Positions 17,619 through 25,191 of a stretch of DNA of 64,000 bases are shown here, in pieces. This stretch comes from Amycolatopsis suaedae (GTDB taxonomy: Bacteria > Actinomycetota > Actinomycetes > Mycobacteriales > Pseudonocardiaceae), in assembly GCF_004214935.1 (NCBI RefSeq), contig NZ_SFCC01000009.1, positions 186,001 through 250,000 on the forward strand, given 5' to 3'. The translations under genes and the position numbers were made by a program. Within the stretch, counting starts at the first letter, position 1; the number at the start of each line of letters is the position of its first letter. Under the pieces are notes generated by a model, which had not been told where the DNA came from, searched no databases, and saw nothing but the letters and a program-made list of their open reading frames with translations.

Positions 17619-18322
17619 CGCGCCAGCAGCCCGTCGACGAAGGCCCGCAGCCCCTCGGCGTAGTTGTCCTTGCCCGCCCACTCGCCCCAGCGCTGGCCGA
17701 TGGCGGCCAGGTGCGGGATCCGTGCGGTGTCGACGTGGCCGAACAGGGGTTCGCGCTCGGTGGCCTGCTCCCATTCCCGCCGCCGCGGCGCGGAGCGGGC
17801 GCGGACGATGGTCTCGCCGACGGTGTAGTACCAGAGGCAGCGGAAGACGTGGACGGCCTGTTCGGGCGTGCAGCCGTGGTCGATCGCGCCGGACAGGATC
17901 GCCTCCACCATCCACAGCGCCGGTTCGTCGACGCGGGCGAGAAAACCGTCGGTGGCAAGGGCTTCCGCGGCCCACGGCCAGGACGTGAGGACGTCGTGCA
18001 TCGTCGTGGCGGCCACGACGATGCGCTCACGCGGGTCGCCGGGCAGCGGCGGGCGGCCGATCTGCGCCGCGTAGTCGTTGACCAGCAGGACCACCAGGTC
18101 GTCCTTGTCCCGCACGTGGTGGTACAGGGTCGTCGCCCCGATGCCGATCTCGGCGGCCAGCTTGCGGACGGTCAGCTTCTCCCAGCCGTCCTGCTCGATG
18201 AGCCCGCGGGCGACGGCCACGATCTGCTCGCGGGAGGTCACCGGCGGCCGGCCGGTGCGGCCGGTGGAGGTCTTGGGACGGGCCACGGTCCCATCATGCT
18301 GTCCCGGCGTCGTGGTCGACAC
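17609..18322 (-). CDS. TetR/AcrR family regulator
   Basis: A regulator of up to 237 residues. The helix-turn-helix spans about residues 30-75 (LTVRKLAAEIGIGATTLYHHVRD), and the C-terminal domain looks like the tetracycline-repressor class (WPWAAEALATDGF, LWYYTVGETIVRA). The start is unclear: GTG at 18322 gives the full ORF, while GTG at 18286 would begin at VARPKTS. It diverges from an MFS efflux gene and is coupled to the BTAD gene downstream, a layout typical of efflux repressors. A 10-bp palindrome at 18348-18357 is its probable operator. Confidence 0.88.
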   Translation of the reverse strand: MSTTTPGQHDGTVARPKTSTGRTGRPPVTSREQIVAVARGLIEQDGWEKLTVRKLAAEIGIGATTLYHHVRDKDDLVVLLVNDYAAQIGRPPLPGDPRERIVVAATTMHDVLTSWPWAAEALATDGFLARVDEPALWMVEAILSGAIDHGCTPEQAVHVFRCLWYYTVGETIVRARSAPRRREWEQATEREPLFGHVDTARIPHLAAIGQRWGEWAGKDNYAEGLRAFVDGLLARCG

Positions 18323-18347
18323 CGCGGCCCGGTCGCTGCTACTTTTG

Positions 18348-18357
18348 GAACATGTTC
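18348..18357. promoter_or_regulatory. Palindrome covering the MFS start codon, candidate TetR operator
   Basis: GAACATGTTC is a perfect 10-bp palindrome centred on the ATG (18352-18354) of the efflux gene, within TTGGAACATGTTCGAA. No ribosome-binding site stands in front of this ATG, so the mRNA is probably leaderless and a repressor bound here would block transcription start directly. Confidence 0.5.
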
Positions 18358-19743
18358 GAAAAGTCGCCCGCGCGGCCGGGACTCGTTCTCGCGGCCGTCG
18401 CCGTCGTGCAGTTCATGGTGTCGCTGGACCTGTCCGTGGTGAACGTCGGACTTCCGGCGATCGCGGAGGGTCTCGGCTTCGGCCCGGCCGGGCTGACCTG
18501 GGTGATCCACGCCTACGCGCTGACTTTCGGCGGGCTGCTCCTGCTGGGCGGCAAGGCCGCCGACCGCTACGGGCGCGGGCGGATGCTGTCGCTCGGGCTC
18601 GCCGGGTTCGGCATCGCCTCGCTCGCGGGCGGATTCGCCCAGGAACCCTGGCAGCTGGTGGCCGCCCGCGCGGTGCAGGGTGTCGGCGCCGCCGCGCTGG
18701 CTCCGGCCGCGCTGGCGCTGCTGGCCGCGACGTTTCCCTCCGGCAGGGCCCGGGTCCGGGCGTTCGGGGTGTGGAGTGCGACCAACGCGTCCGGTGGCGC
18801 GCTCGGTGTCCTGATCGGCGGTGTGCTCACCGAGTACGCCGGCTGGTACTGGGTGATGTTCGTGAACGTCCCGATCGTGGCGATCGCGCTCGTCCTCGTC
18901 CGGCGCGGGGTTCCCGCCGGGCCGCCACCGGTCCGAAGTGGACGCCCGGACGTCCTGGGAGCGGTACTGGCGACGGCGGGGATGAGCCTGCTGGTGTTCG
19001 GCGTGGTGCGCACCGACACCTACGCCTGGACCTCACCGGTCACCCTCACGACGCTGGCGGCCGCCGTCGTCCTGCTCGTCGCGTTCGTCCAGGTCGAGCG
19101 GACCACTCGCAGGGAGCCGCTGGTCCGGCTCGGCCTGTTCGCCAACCGCTCGGTCGCCGCGGCCAACGCCTTCAACCTGCTGGTCGGTGCCGCGATGGCG
19201 TCGGCGTTCTACTTCATGTCGCTTTATCTGCAACGGGTACTCGGCGCCGGGGCGGCGCAGGCCGGGCTGCAGTTCCTGCCGTTCGCGCTCGGCGTGGTCG
19301 TGGGTTCCGTGCTCGCCGTCAAGCTCGGTTACCGGTTCGCGCCGCGGACCCTGCTGATCGCGGGCGCGCTGCTCACCTCGGCCGGGTTTGCCTGGTTCAG
19401 CACGATCCGGCCGGACGGGACGTTCGCGGCCGACGTGCTCGGACCGTCCGTCGTGGCCAGCATCGGCTTCGGGCTCTGCCTCGGGCCGCTGGTCTCCACG
19501 GCGACCAACGGTGTCGCGCCCGGCGAGGCCGGCACGGCGAGCGGCCTGCTCAACAGCACGCGGCAGATCGGCGCGTCGCTGGGCCTTGCCGCACTCGGCA
19601 CGGCGGCCGGTCAGCACTCCGGGAGTTCCAGCGACGGCTACGCGCTCGGCTTCGGCCTGGGCGCCGCGCTGCTGGCCACCGCGGCTCTCATCGCACTGGC
19701 CGTTCCGCGCGTGAGTGCAGATACCGCTGCTCGGGCACGCTGA
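18352..19743 (+). CDS. MFS drug efflux transporter, DHA2 family
   Basis: A 463-residue efflux transporter of the EmrB/QacA type: FMVSLDLSVVNVGLPAI in the first membrane segment, GGKAADRYGRGRML as motif A, GVLIGGVLTEYAGWYWVMFVNVPI as the region around motif C, about 13-14 hydrophobic segments. It is divergent from the TetR gene and carries a palindrome across its start codon. The 3' end overlaps the convergent sigma factor gene by 56 bp. The exported compound is unknown. Confidence 0.92.
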   Translation: MFEKSPARPGLVLAAVAVVQFMVSLDLSVVNVGLPAIAEGLGFGPAGLTWVIHAYALTFGGLLLLGGKAADRYGRGRMLSLGLAGFGIASLAGGFAQEPWQLVAARAVQGVGAAALAPAALALLAATFPSGRARVRAFGVWSATNASGGALGVLIGGVLTEYAGWYWVMFVNVPIVAIALVLVRRGVPAGPPPVRSGRPDVLGAVLATAGMSLLVFGVVRTDTYAWTSPVTLTTLAAAVVLLVAFVQVERTTRREPLVRLGLFANRSVAAANAFNLLVGAAMASAFYFMSLYLQRVLGAGAAQAGLQFLPFALGVVVGSVLAVKLGYRFAPRTLLIAGALLTSAGFAWFSTIRPDGTFAADVLGPSVVASIGFGLCLGPLVSTATNGVAPGEAGTASGLLNSTRQIGASLGLAALGTAAGQHSGSSSDGYALGFGLGAALLATAALIALAVPRVSADTAARAR

Positions 19744-20884
19744 GCGTCCGGCGGGCGGCCTCCAGGTACGCCTCCCGCGCGGCCTGGTGATCGCCGGCCA
19801 GGTCCAGCAGGTGGGCCCGGACGGCGCTGAGCCGGTGATGCCCCGCCAGCGCGGGTTCGGCCTCGGCCAGCTGGTCGAGACCGGCCCGCGGACCGTGGAC
19901 CATCGCCACGGCGACGGCGCGGTTGAGGGTGACCATCGGGCCGGGCGCGGCGGCGTGCAGCAGGTTGTACAGGCCGAGGATCTGCGGCCAGTCGGTGTCC
20001 TCGGCACGCCTGGCCTCGGCGTGCACGGCGGCGATCGCGGCCTGCAGCTGGTAGGGCCCGACCGGGCCGTCGGCGAGCGCGCCGGTGACCAGCGCGATGC
20101 CCTCCTCGATGGACGGGCGGTGCCAGTGGTCGCGGTCCTGCTCGGCGAGCGGGACCAGGGTTCCGTCCGGTTTCGTGCGGGCGGGCCCGCGGGCGTCGGT
20201 GAGCAGCATGAGCGCCAGCAGCCCGGTCACCTCGCCGTCGCCGGGCAGTGCGGCATGCAGTTGCCGGGTGAGCCGGATGGCTTCCGCGGTCAGCTCCACC
20301 CGCCGCAGTGCCGGGCCGGAGCTGGCGGTGTAGCCCTCGTTGAAGATCAGGTACAGCACCTTGAGCACACCGGCGATCCGCTGCGGCAGTTCCTCCCGGC
20401 TCGGTGGCAGGAACTGCGCGCCGCTGGCCTTGATCCGCTGCTTGGCCCTGCTGATGCGCTGGCCGATGGTGGCCTCGGGGACGAGGAAGGCGTGCGCGAT
20501 GGCCGCGGTGGTGAGCCCGCCGACGGCACGCAACGTGAGTGCGACCTGCGAGGCCGGGGTGAGCGCGGGGTGGCAGCACAGGGTCAGCAGGGTCAGCGAG
20601 TCGTCGTGGTCGGGCGCGGTGCTCGGCACCGTCTCGCGCGACACCGTCTCCTCGCGGCGCCTGCGGGCGACGTCGCCACGCACGGTCTCGATCAGCCGCC
20701 GGGACGCCACCGTGGTCAGCCACGCCTTCGGGTTGTCCGGTACGCCCTCGGCGGGCCACTGCCGGGTGGCCGCCAGCAGTGCCTCCTGGACGGCGTCCTC
20801 GCAGCTGTCGAAGTCGCCGTAGCGCCGGACCAGCCGCGCGACGACCTGCGGAGCCAGCTCGCCGATCAGGCCGGGGACCGTCAC
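19688..20884 (-). CDS. ECF RNA polymerase sigma factor, ECF42-like with C-terminal extension
   Basis: A 398-residue sigma factor, about twice the size of a plain ECF. Sigma-2 lies at about residues 5-75 (DCEDAVQEALLAATRQWP, PKAWLTTVASRRLIE), sigma-4 at about 105-160 (LTTAAIAHAFLVPEATIGQRI), followed by a long helical extension with the conserved FNEGY and ADGPVGPYQLQAAIAA stretches and TPR-like repeats. This plan, together with a YCII/DGPF partner, marks the ECF42 group, in which the extension rather than an anti-sigma factor is thought to control activity. The GTG at 20884 overlaps the stop of the YCII gene by 4 bp. Confidence 0.93.
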   Translation of the reverse strand: MTVPGLIGELAPQVVARLVRRYGDFDSCEDAVQEALLAATRQWPAEGVPDNPKAWLTTVASRRLIETVRGDVARRRREETVSRETVPSTAPDHDDSLTLLTLCCHPALTPASQVALTLRAVGGLTTAAIAHAFLVPEATIGQRISRAKQRIKASGAQFLPPSREELPQRIAGVLKVLYLIFNEGYTASSGPALRRVELTAEAIRLTRQLHAALPGDGEVTGLLALMLLTDARGPARTKPDGTLVPLAEQDRDHWHRPSIEEGIALVTGALADGPVGPYQLQAAIAAVHAEARRAEDTDWPQILGLYNLLHAAAPGPMVTLNRAVAVAMVHGPRAGLDQLAEAEPALAGHHRLSAVRAHLLDLAGDHQAAREAYLEAARRTLSVPEQRYLHSRAERPVR

Positions 20885-21252
20885 ATCTCCAGCCCGCTGT
20901 ACGTGCGCACCGGACGGACCTCGACGTGCCCGGCCTGCGCCTCGGGGATCCGCCCGGCGATCTCGGTGGCCCGCTCGATGCTGTCGCAGTCGACCAGGTA
21001 GAAGCCAGCGAGCTGCTCCTTGACCTCGGCGAACGGCCCGTCGGTCGCCATCGGCTGCCCGTCCCGCACGACGACGTGCCTGGCCAGCGAGGAGTCGGCC
21101 AGTGACTCGGAGACGATCATCTCGCCGGAGGCGGCCAGTTCCTCGTTGAGCTCGGCGTACGCCCGCAGTCCGGCCGCCTGCTGGTCCTCGGGCAGCTGTT
21201 CCCACAGCCGCCGTGCCTCGGCGTTGGTGTAGATCAGCACCAGGTACTTCAT
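20881..21252 (-). CDS. YCII-related (DGPF) protein, sigma factor partner
   Basis: A 123-residue protein of the YCII/DGPF type: MKYLVLIYTNAEA opening, then ATDGPFAEVKEQLAGFYLVD carrying the DGPF motif, and an Arg-rich end. Such proteins are nearly always encoded beside ECF42 sigma factors and may be their regulator or regulon member; no reaction is established. The ATG at 21252 has GGAGA before it, and the gene is translationally coupled to the sigma factor gene. Confidence 0.92.
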   Translation of the reverse strand: MKYLVLIYTNAEARRLWEQLPEDQQAAGLRAYAELNEELAASGEMIVSESLADSSLARHVVVRDGQPMATDGPFAEVKEQLAGFYLVDCDSIERATEIAGRIPEAQAGHVEVRPVRTYSGLEM

Positions 21253-21281
21253 CGGAGTCTCCGAAATTCTTTTCGGCCGGA

Positions 21282-21308
21282 TGTCGAAATGCCGGACACG
21301 GCTTCTAC
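21282..21308 (+). promoter_or_regulatory. Candidate ECF42-type promoter
   Basis: TGTCGA at 21282-21287, followed after 16 bases by TTCTAC, lies in the 82-bp gap between the divergent YCII gene and the gene at 21335. ECF42 promoters are described as having a TGTCGA -35 element, so the sigma factor may drive the gene opposite its own operon. The -10 match is weak. Confidence 0.35.
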
Positions 21309-21334
21309 CTCTGGGCGAGATGAAGGAGGACACG

Positions 21335-21877
21335 ATGATCGCAGCATCGCGGAAACCCGGGCAAGCGAAGACCGGCATCCAGCGGGCGACCGGCCTGGAC
21401 TACGGCGAGTGGTTCGCCCTGCTCGACGAGTGGGGCGCCCCAGGCAGGCCGTTCCGGGAGATCTCCGCCTGGCTCCGGGGCGAGCATGGCATGTCCGCCT
21501 GGTGGGCGCAGAAGCTGATCGTCCACTACGAGCAGGAGCGCGGGCTGCGGCCGCCCGGTGCCCGTCCCGGCGGCACGTTCACGGTCGGTACCGGCCGGAC
21601 GGTGCGGGTGCCCGCCGACCGCCTGCTGGCCGCGGTCGCCGACCCCGGCGGCTGGCTGCCCGGTGTCGCACTGACCCGCCGCCCGGGCCGGTCGGTCCGC
21701 TTCGACCTGGCCGACGGCACCCGGATCAGTGTCACCGTCGAGGCCAAGGACGACAGCAGGAGCCAGGTCCACGTCGAACACCAGCTGCTGCCCGACGCCG
21801 CGGCGGTGGAGCGGCGCCGTGCCTTCTGGCGCGAGCGCCTGACCGAACTGAAGAACCGACTCGAGAAGGAGAACTGA
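21335..21877 (+). CDS. Uncharacterised two-part protein, DUF4287-like start with SRPBCC-like end
   Basis: A 180-residue soluble protein. The first 75 residues (TGLDYGEWFALLDEWGAP, then GMSAWWAQKLIVHYEQERGLR) resemble the DUF4287-type helical module; the rest (about 85-165: VRVPADRLLAAVADPGGWLPG, DGTRISVTVEAKDDSRSQV) has the rhythm of an activator-of-Hsp90/SRPBCC-type beta fold. The ATG at 21335 is chosen because AAGGAGGA stands 5 bases before it, better than the ATG at 21320. It is followed after 2 bp by a VOC-family gene and probably shares its transcript. Confidence 0.75.
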   Translation: MIAASRKPGQAKTGIQRATGLDYGEWFALLDEWGAPGRPFREISAWLRGEHGMSAWWAQKLIVHYEQERGLRPPGARPGGTFTVGTGRTVRVPADRLLAAVADPGGWLPGVALTRRPGRSVRFDLADGTRISVTVEAKDDSRSQVHVEHQLLPDAAAVERRRAFWRERLTELKNRLEKEN

Positions 21878-21879
21878 TC

Positions 21880-22251
21880 ATGGCGAACATCGACAGCGTG
21901 CGCGCGGTGGGCATCCCCGTCACCGACCAGGACAGGGCAGTGGAGTTCTACGCCGGGACGCTCGGCTTCGGCAAGCTCATGGACGCGCCGATGCCGCAGC
22001 TCGGCGGGCGCTGGATCGAGGTCCGCCCGCCCGGGTCGGCCGTCACGGTCGCGCTGCTGCCCGCGAGCGAGCGGGCACCGTCCGGAGTGGACACCGGGAT
22101 CCGGTTCACCACCGGCGACGCGGCCGCGCTGCACGCCGAGTTGTCGGCGGCGGGCGTGGACGTCGACGAGCTGCTGGTCTGGGAGGGAGTGCCGCCGATG
22201 TTCGACTTCCGCGACCCCGACGGCAACGTGCTCTACGTCAGCCAGAGCTAG
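21880..22251 (+). CDS. VOC family (glyoxalase-like) protein
   Basis: A 123-residue protein of the vicinal oxygen chelate superfamily. The pattern RAVGIPVTDQDRAVEFYAGTLGF at the start and FDFRDPDGNVLYVSQS at the end are typical of glyoxalase/bleomycin-resistance folds. Most residues that bind metal in true glyoxalases are not obvious, so it may bind rather than convert its ligand. AAGGAG precedes the ATG. Together with the YCII protein and sigma factor opposite, it is the kind of gene often found near ECF42 systems. Confidence 0.88.
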   Translation: MANIDSVRAVGIPVTDQDRAVEFYAGTLGFGKLMDAPMPQLGGRWIEVRPPGSAVTVALLPASERAPSGVDTGIRFTTGDAAALHAELSAAGVDVDELLVWEGVPPMFDFRDPDGNVLYVSQS

Positions 22252-22336
22252 CGCCCTTACCTGCGAGGTAATCGACACCGTGACCTCCCGCGGGAGATCG
22301 TTCGAGGCAACATCCCCGCGACCGAGGAGAGTCATC

Positions 22337-22720
22337 GTGACCACGCAGACCAACGCACGTTTCCTTCGCCTCGCCCTGCGCCTGGACGCCGTCGCCACCG
22401 GCGCCGTCGGGCTGCTCCTGCTGATCGGCGGCACCTTCCTCGCCGGACTGCTGGGCCTGCCCGCCGGGCTGTTGCACGGTGCCGGCGCGGGGCTGGTGGT
22501 GTTCGCGGCGGCCGTCGCCTGTCTCGGTCTGCGGCGGCGGCTCAGCCGCGTTGGTGCCCGGGAGGTCGTGGTGGTCAACGCCCTGTGGGTACTGGCCAGC
22601 GTCGTCGTCGCGGTGACCGTGCCGATGACCGGCCTGGGACTGGCGTTCGTCCTGCTGCAGGCCGGTGCGGTGGCGGTGTTCGCCGAACTCCAGGTGGCCG
22701 GGCTGCGCCGGCTCGCCTGA
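22337..22720 (+). CDS. Small integral membrane protein, four TM segments
   Basis: A 127-residue membrane protein of no recognised function, with four hydrophobic segments (about residues 12-32, 36-58, 72-90 and 95-112) and short Arg-rich loops (LRRRLSRVGAR). The GTG at 22337 has GAGGAG in front of it; the upstream ATG at 22280 lacks a site. It follows the VOC gene after 85 bp and may be part of the same unit. Confidence 0.7.
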   Translation: MTTQTNARFLRLALRLDAVATGAVGLLLLIGGTFLAGLLGLPAGLLHGAGAGLVVFAAAVACLGLRRRLSRVGAREVVVVNALWVLASVVVAVTVPMTGLGLAFVLLQAGAVAVFAELQVAGLRRLA

Positions 22721-22797
22721 CCCCGCCCGCCCCGATGCCCGGCGGCGGGCAGGGCGGCCCCCGACGCCGTCCCACCCGTCCGCCGGGCACCGGCAGC

Positions 22798-22839
22798 TTG
22801 ACACGCACTCCATGTTCGGGTCAACTACTGTATTAGTTG
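22798..22839 (+). promoter_or_regulatory. Promoter and inverted repeat before the YtrA-type GntR gene
   Basis: TTGACA at 22798-22803 is a consensus -35 element. Downstream lies an inverted repeat, CAACTA (22822-22827) and TAGTTG (22834-22839) with a 6-bp spacer, in an AT-rich stretch that would hold the -10 region. YtrA-type regulators bind repeats of this kind and repress their own operon. Confidence 0.5.
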
Positions 22840-22865
22840 AGTAGAACAATTTGGAGGTGCTCACG

Positions 22866-23252
22866 GTGGACTTCCGTGTGGATCGGGCCGCCGGAATGCC
22901 CGCCTACCTCCAGCTGGTGCGGCAGGTGAAGGAGGCGCTGCGGCTCGGCTGGCTGAGACCGGGGGACCGGTTGCCGACCGTCCGCGACGTCGTCGCCAGC
23001 AGTGGCGTGAACGCCAACACGGTGCTGAAGGCGTACCGCGAACTGGAGTTCGCCGGACTGGTGGAGGCGCGGCAGGGGTCGGGAACGTTCGTCAAGGCCG
23101 CCCTCGGTTCCGTCGCCCCCGAGGTGCTGGACGAGTTGCGTGGCGAGCTGACCGGCTGGGTGACCCGGGCCAGGGAGGCGGGGCTGGAGGACGAGGACAT
23201 CGACGCGCTCGTGCGCGCGGTTCTCGGTGAAGGAAGGGTGGAGGTCGCATGA
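22866..23252 (+). CDS. GntR family regulator, YtrA subfamily
   Basis: A 128-residue regulator: a GntR winged helix (about residues 12-75; RLPTVRDVVASSGVNANTVL) with only a short helical tail for dimerisation (about 80-125), which defines the YtrA subfamily. These proteins control ABC transporters encoded with them. GGAGG stands 8 bases before the GTG at 22866; an upstream TTG at 22851 overlaps that site and is unlikely. The stop overlaps the ATPase gene by 4 bp. Confidence 0.92.
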   Translation: MDFRVDRAAGMPAYLQLVRQVKEALRLGWLRPGDRLPTVRDVVASSGVNANTVLKAYRELEFAGLVEARQGSGTFVKAALGSVAPEVLDELRGELTGWVTRAREAGLEDEDIDALVRAVLGEGRVEVA

Positions 23253-24103
23253 CGACCGAGGTCGCGGTACGGGCCGAGGGCCTGAGCAAGAGCTACCGGG
23301 GGTGGCGGCGCCGGGAGAACTGGGCGCTGCGGGACTGCACGTTCGAACTGCCCCGCGGTCAGGTGACCGCGCTGGTCGGTGCCAACGGGGCGGGCAAGTC
23401 GACACTGCTCGGCATGCTGGCCGGGTTGCTCGACCCGGCGGGCGGGACGGTCGACGTGGCCGGCCGCACGGCGTTCGTGGCGCAGGACAAGCCGGTCTAC
23501 AAACAGCTGACCGCGCCGGACATGCTCCGGCTGGCGGCCCGGCTGAACGAGACCTGGGACCAGCGGCGGGCCACCCGCTGGCTGGACCGGTTCGAGGTGC
23601 CCGCCGACCGCCGGTGTGCCCGGCTGTCCGGCGGCCAGCGGGCGCAGGTGGCGTTCGCGGTCGCGCTCGGCGCCCGGCCGGACGTGCTGCTGCTGGACGA
23701 ACCACTGTCCAATCTGGACCCACTCGCCCGGCGCGAGGTGATGACGGAGCTGCTGGCCGAGACGGCCGACGCGGGAATGGCCGTCGTGCTGTCCACCCAC
23801 GTCGTGGCCGAGCTGGGCGGGGTCGCCGACCGCCTGCTGCTGCTGGCGAGGGGACGCCTGGTCGCCGACGGCGAGGTGGACCGGCTGCTCGGCGAGCACC
23901 TGCACTACGTCGGCCCCCGGGCCGACGAGCCGCCGGGGCCCGGCGAGGTGATCGAAGCGCGGCACGAGGAGCGGCAGTCCACGTTCCTGGTGCGGCTGGC
24001 CGGCGGGACCCCGGTCGTCGCCGAGCCGTGGATCACCCGGCCGGTGACGCTGGAGGACCTGGTGCTGGCCCGGCTGGCGGCGAGCAGGAAGGAGGCGGCA
24101 TGA
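23249..24103 (+). CDS. ABC transporter ATP-binding protein
   Basis: A 284-residue ATPase with Walker A GANGAGKST (44-52), signature LSGGQ (126-130), Walker B VLLLDEP (146-152) and the switch His in LSTHVV. The C-terminal 70 residues (ARHEERQSTFLVRLAG) are an accessory domain typical of ABC-2 exporters. ATGA overlaps join it to the regulator before and the permease after. The set resembles the Bacillus Ytr and bacitracin-type exporters, so a cell-envelope stress or antibiotic role is likely but not proven. Confidence 0.94.
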   Translation: MTTEVAVRAEGLSKSYRGWRRRENWALRDCTFELPRGQVTALVGANGAGKSTLLGMLAGLLDPAGGTVDVAGRTAFVAQDKPVYKQLTAPDMLRLAARLNETWDQRRATRWLDRFEVPADRRCARLSGGQRAQVAFAVALGARPDVLLLDEPLSNLDPLARREVMTELLAETADAGMAVVLSTHVVAELGGVADRLLLLARGRLVADGEVDRLLGEHLHYVGPRADEPPGPGEVIEARHEERQSTFLVRLAGGTPVVAEPWITRPVTLEDLVLARLAASRKEAA

Positions 24104-25086
24104 CCGCGGCGACACAGACCACGACGGCGAGCCGGACCGAGGCGGACGGCCACCGGGGGACCGGCTGGGCGGACCTGGTCTGGATCACCTGGCGCCAGCA
24201 CCGGCTGGCCCTGGCCGGTACCGGCGGCCTGCTGGTGCTGACCGCCGTCCTCATGGTGGTCTTCGGGCTCACCGTCCGTCCCGTCGGGCGGTACGGCGAG
24301 TTCGACCGCAGCCTGCTGGATCTCACCCAGTACGCGATTCCCGGCTACGCCGCCCTGATCGCGGTGTTCTGGGCGGCGCCACTGCTGGCCAGGGAGTACG
24401 AGCAGCGCACCCACCTGCTGGCGTGGGGTCAGGACGTCAGCCCGCTGCGCTGGCTCACCGGCAAGACGGCCGTCCTGGCCGGGGTCGCGGTGGTCTACGC
24501 CGTCGTGCTCGGCCTCGTGTCGAGCTGGCTGATGCACCGGCTGCGGGCCGTCCTGCCGGACTGGCCGCTGATCCGTCCGTTCAGCGGCCACGGATTCGAG
24601 TCGTCACCACTGCTGCAGGCCGGGTACGCGCTGTTCGGCTTCGCGCTCGGCCTCGCCGTCAGCGCGATCAGCAGGCGGACGGTGGTGTCGATGGGGATCA
24701 CGCTCGCCCTGTTCGCCGGCATCCGGGTGTTCGTCATTGAGAACCTGCGGCCCTACTTCATGACGCCGGTCCGCTCGGTCTTCCCGCTGGGTGCGGAATT
24801 CCGGCCCGGCGGCCGCGACGACCTGTTCGTCGGCGGCGGGATGCTGGACGCCGCGGGCAACGAGGTGGACCCGGCACGCTGCGCGATGCCCGTCGGGCCG
24901 GACGGGGACCCCTACCTCTGTGAACGGCAGGCGGGAGCGGTCTCGCACTTCGTCGACGTGCAGCCGGCCGACCGGCTGGCGGCGTTCCAGCTCATCGAGT
25001 TCGGCCTGTTCGCCGCGCTGGCCGTGGTGCTCGCGGTGGTGACCTGGCGGGTCATGCGCCGTTCGCCCGCCGGTTCGGTTGGCTGA
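24100..25086 (+). CDS. ABC transporter permease (ABC-2 type)
   Basis: A 328-residue membrane protein with six hydrophobic segments, the first at about residues 38-58 and the last at about 300-320. A large extracytoplasmic loop (about 225-290) lies between segments five and six and carries two cysteines (ARCAMPVG and YLCERQ). The sequence LAREYEQRTHLLAWGQDVSP is typical of this permease type. It is coupled to the ATPase gene and ends just before a strong terminator, so the unit is regulator-ATPase-permease. Confidence 0.9.
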   Translation: MTAATQTTTASRTEADGHRGTGWADLVWITWRQHRLALAGTGGLLVLTAVLMVVFGLTVRPVGRYGEFDRSLLDLTQYAIPGYAALIAVFWAAPLLAREYEQRTHLLAWGQDVSPLRWLTGKTAVLAGVAVVYAVVLGLVSSWLMHRLRAVLPDWPLIRPFSGHGFESSPLLQAGYALFGFALGLAVSAISRRTVVSMGITLALFAGIRVFVIENLRPYFMTPVRSVFPLGAEFRPGGRDDLFVGGGMLDAAGNEVDPARCAMPVGPDGDPYLCERQAGAVSHFVDVQPADRLAAFQLIEFGLFAALAVVLAVVTWRVMRRSPAGSVG

Positions 25087-25087
25087 G

Positions 25088-25115
25088 TGGGAAGCCCCCG
25101 CGCGGGGGCTTCCCA
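25088..25115 (+). terminator. Strong hairpin terminator of the ABC operon
   Basis: A perfect 12-bp stem (TGGGAAGCCCCC and its complement) with a 4-base loop begins one base after the permease stop codon. It closes the GntR-ABC operon; no T-run follows. Confidence 0.88.
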
Positions 25116-25191
25116 CCATCCGATAGGGACGGTTTGACCCCTCGCCCGCCCGGCGGTGATGATCTCCACCTGCCGCGACGAGGAGGCGACG

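Noticed and set aside
15379..18030. 883-codon open frame on the - strand
   Set aside because: Alternative frame of the BTAD regulator; low-complexity Arg/Gly/Ala, no motifs.
10534..18322. Natural-product biosynthetic gene cluster
   Set aside because: Regulators, pump and P450 are typical companions, but no polyketide, peptide, terpene or other core enzyme is present.
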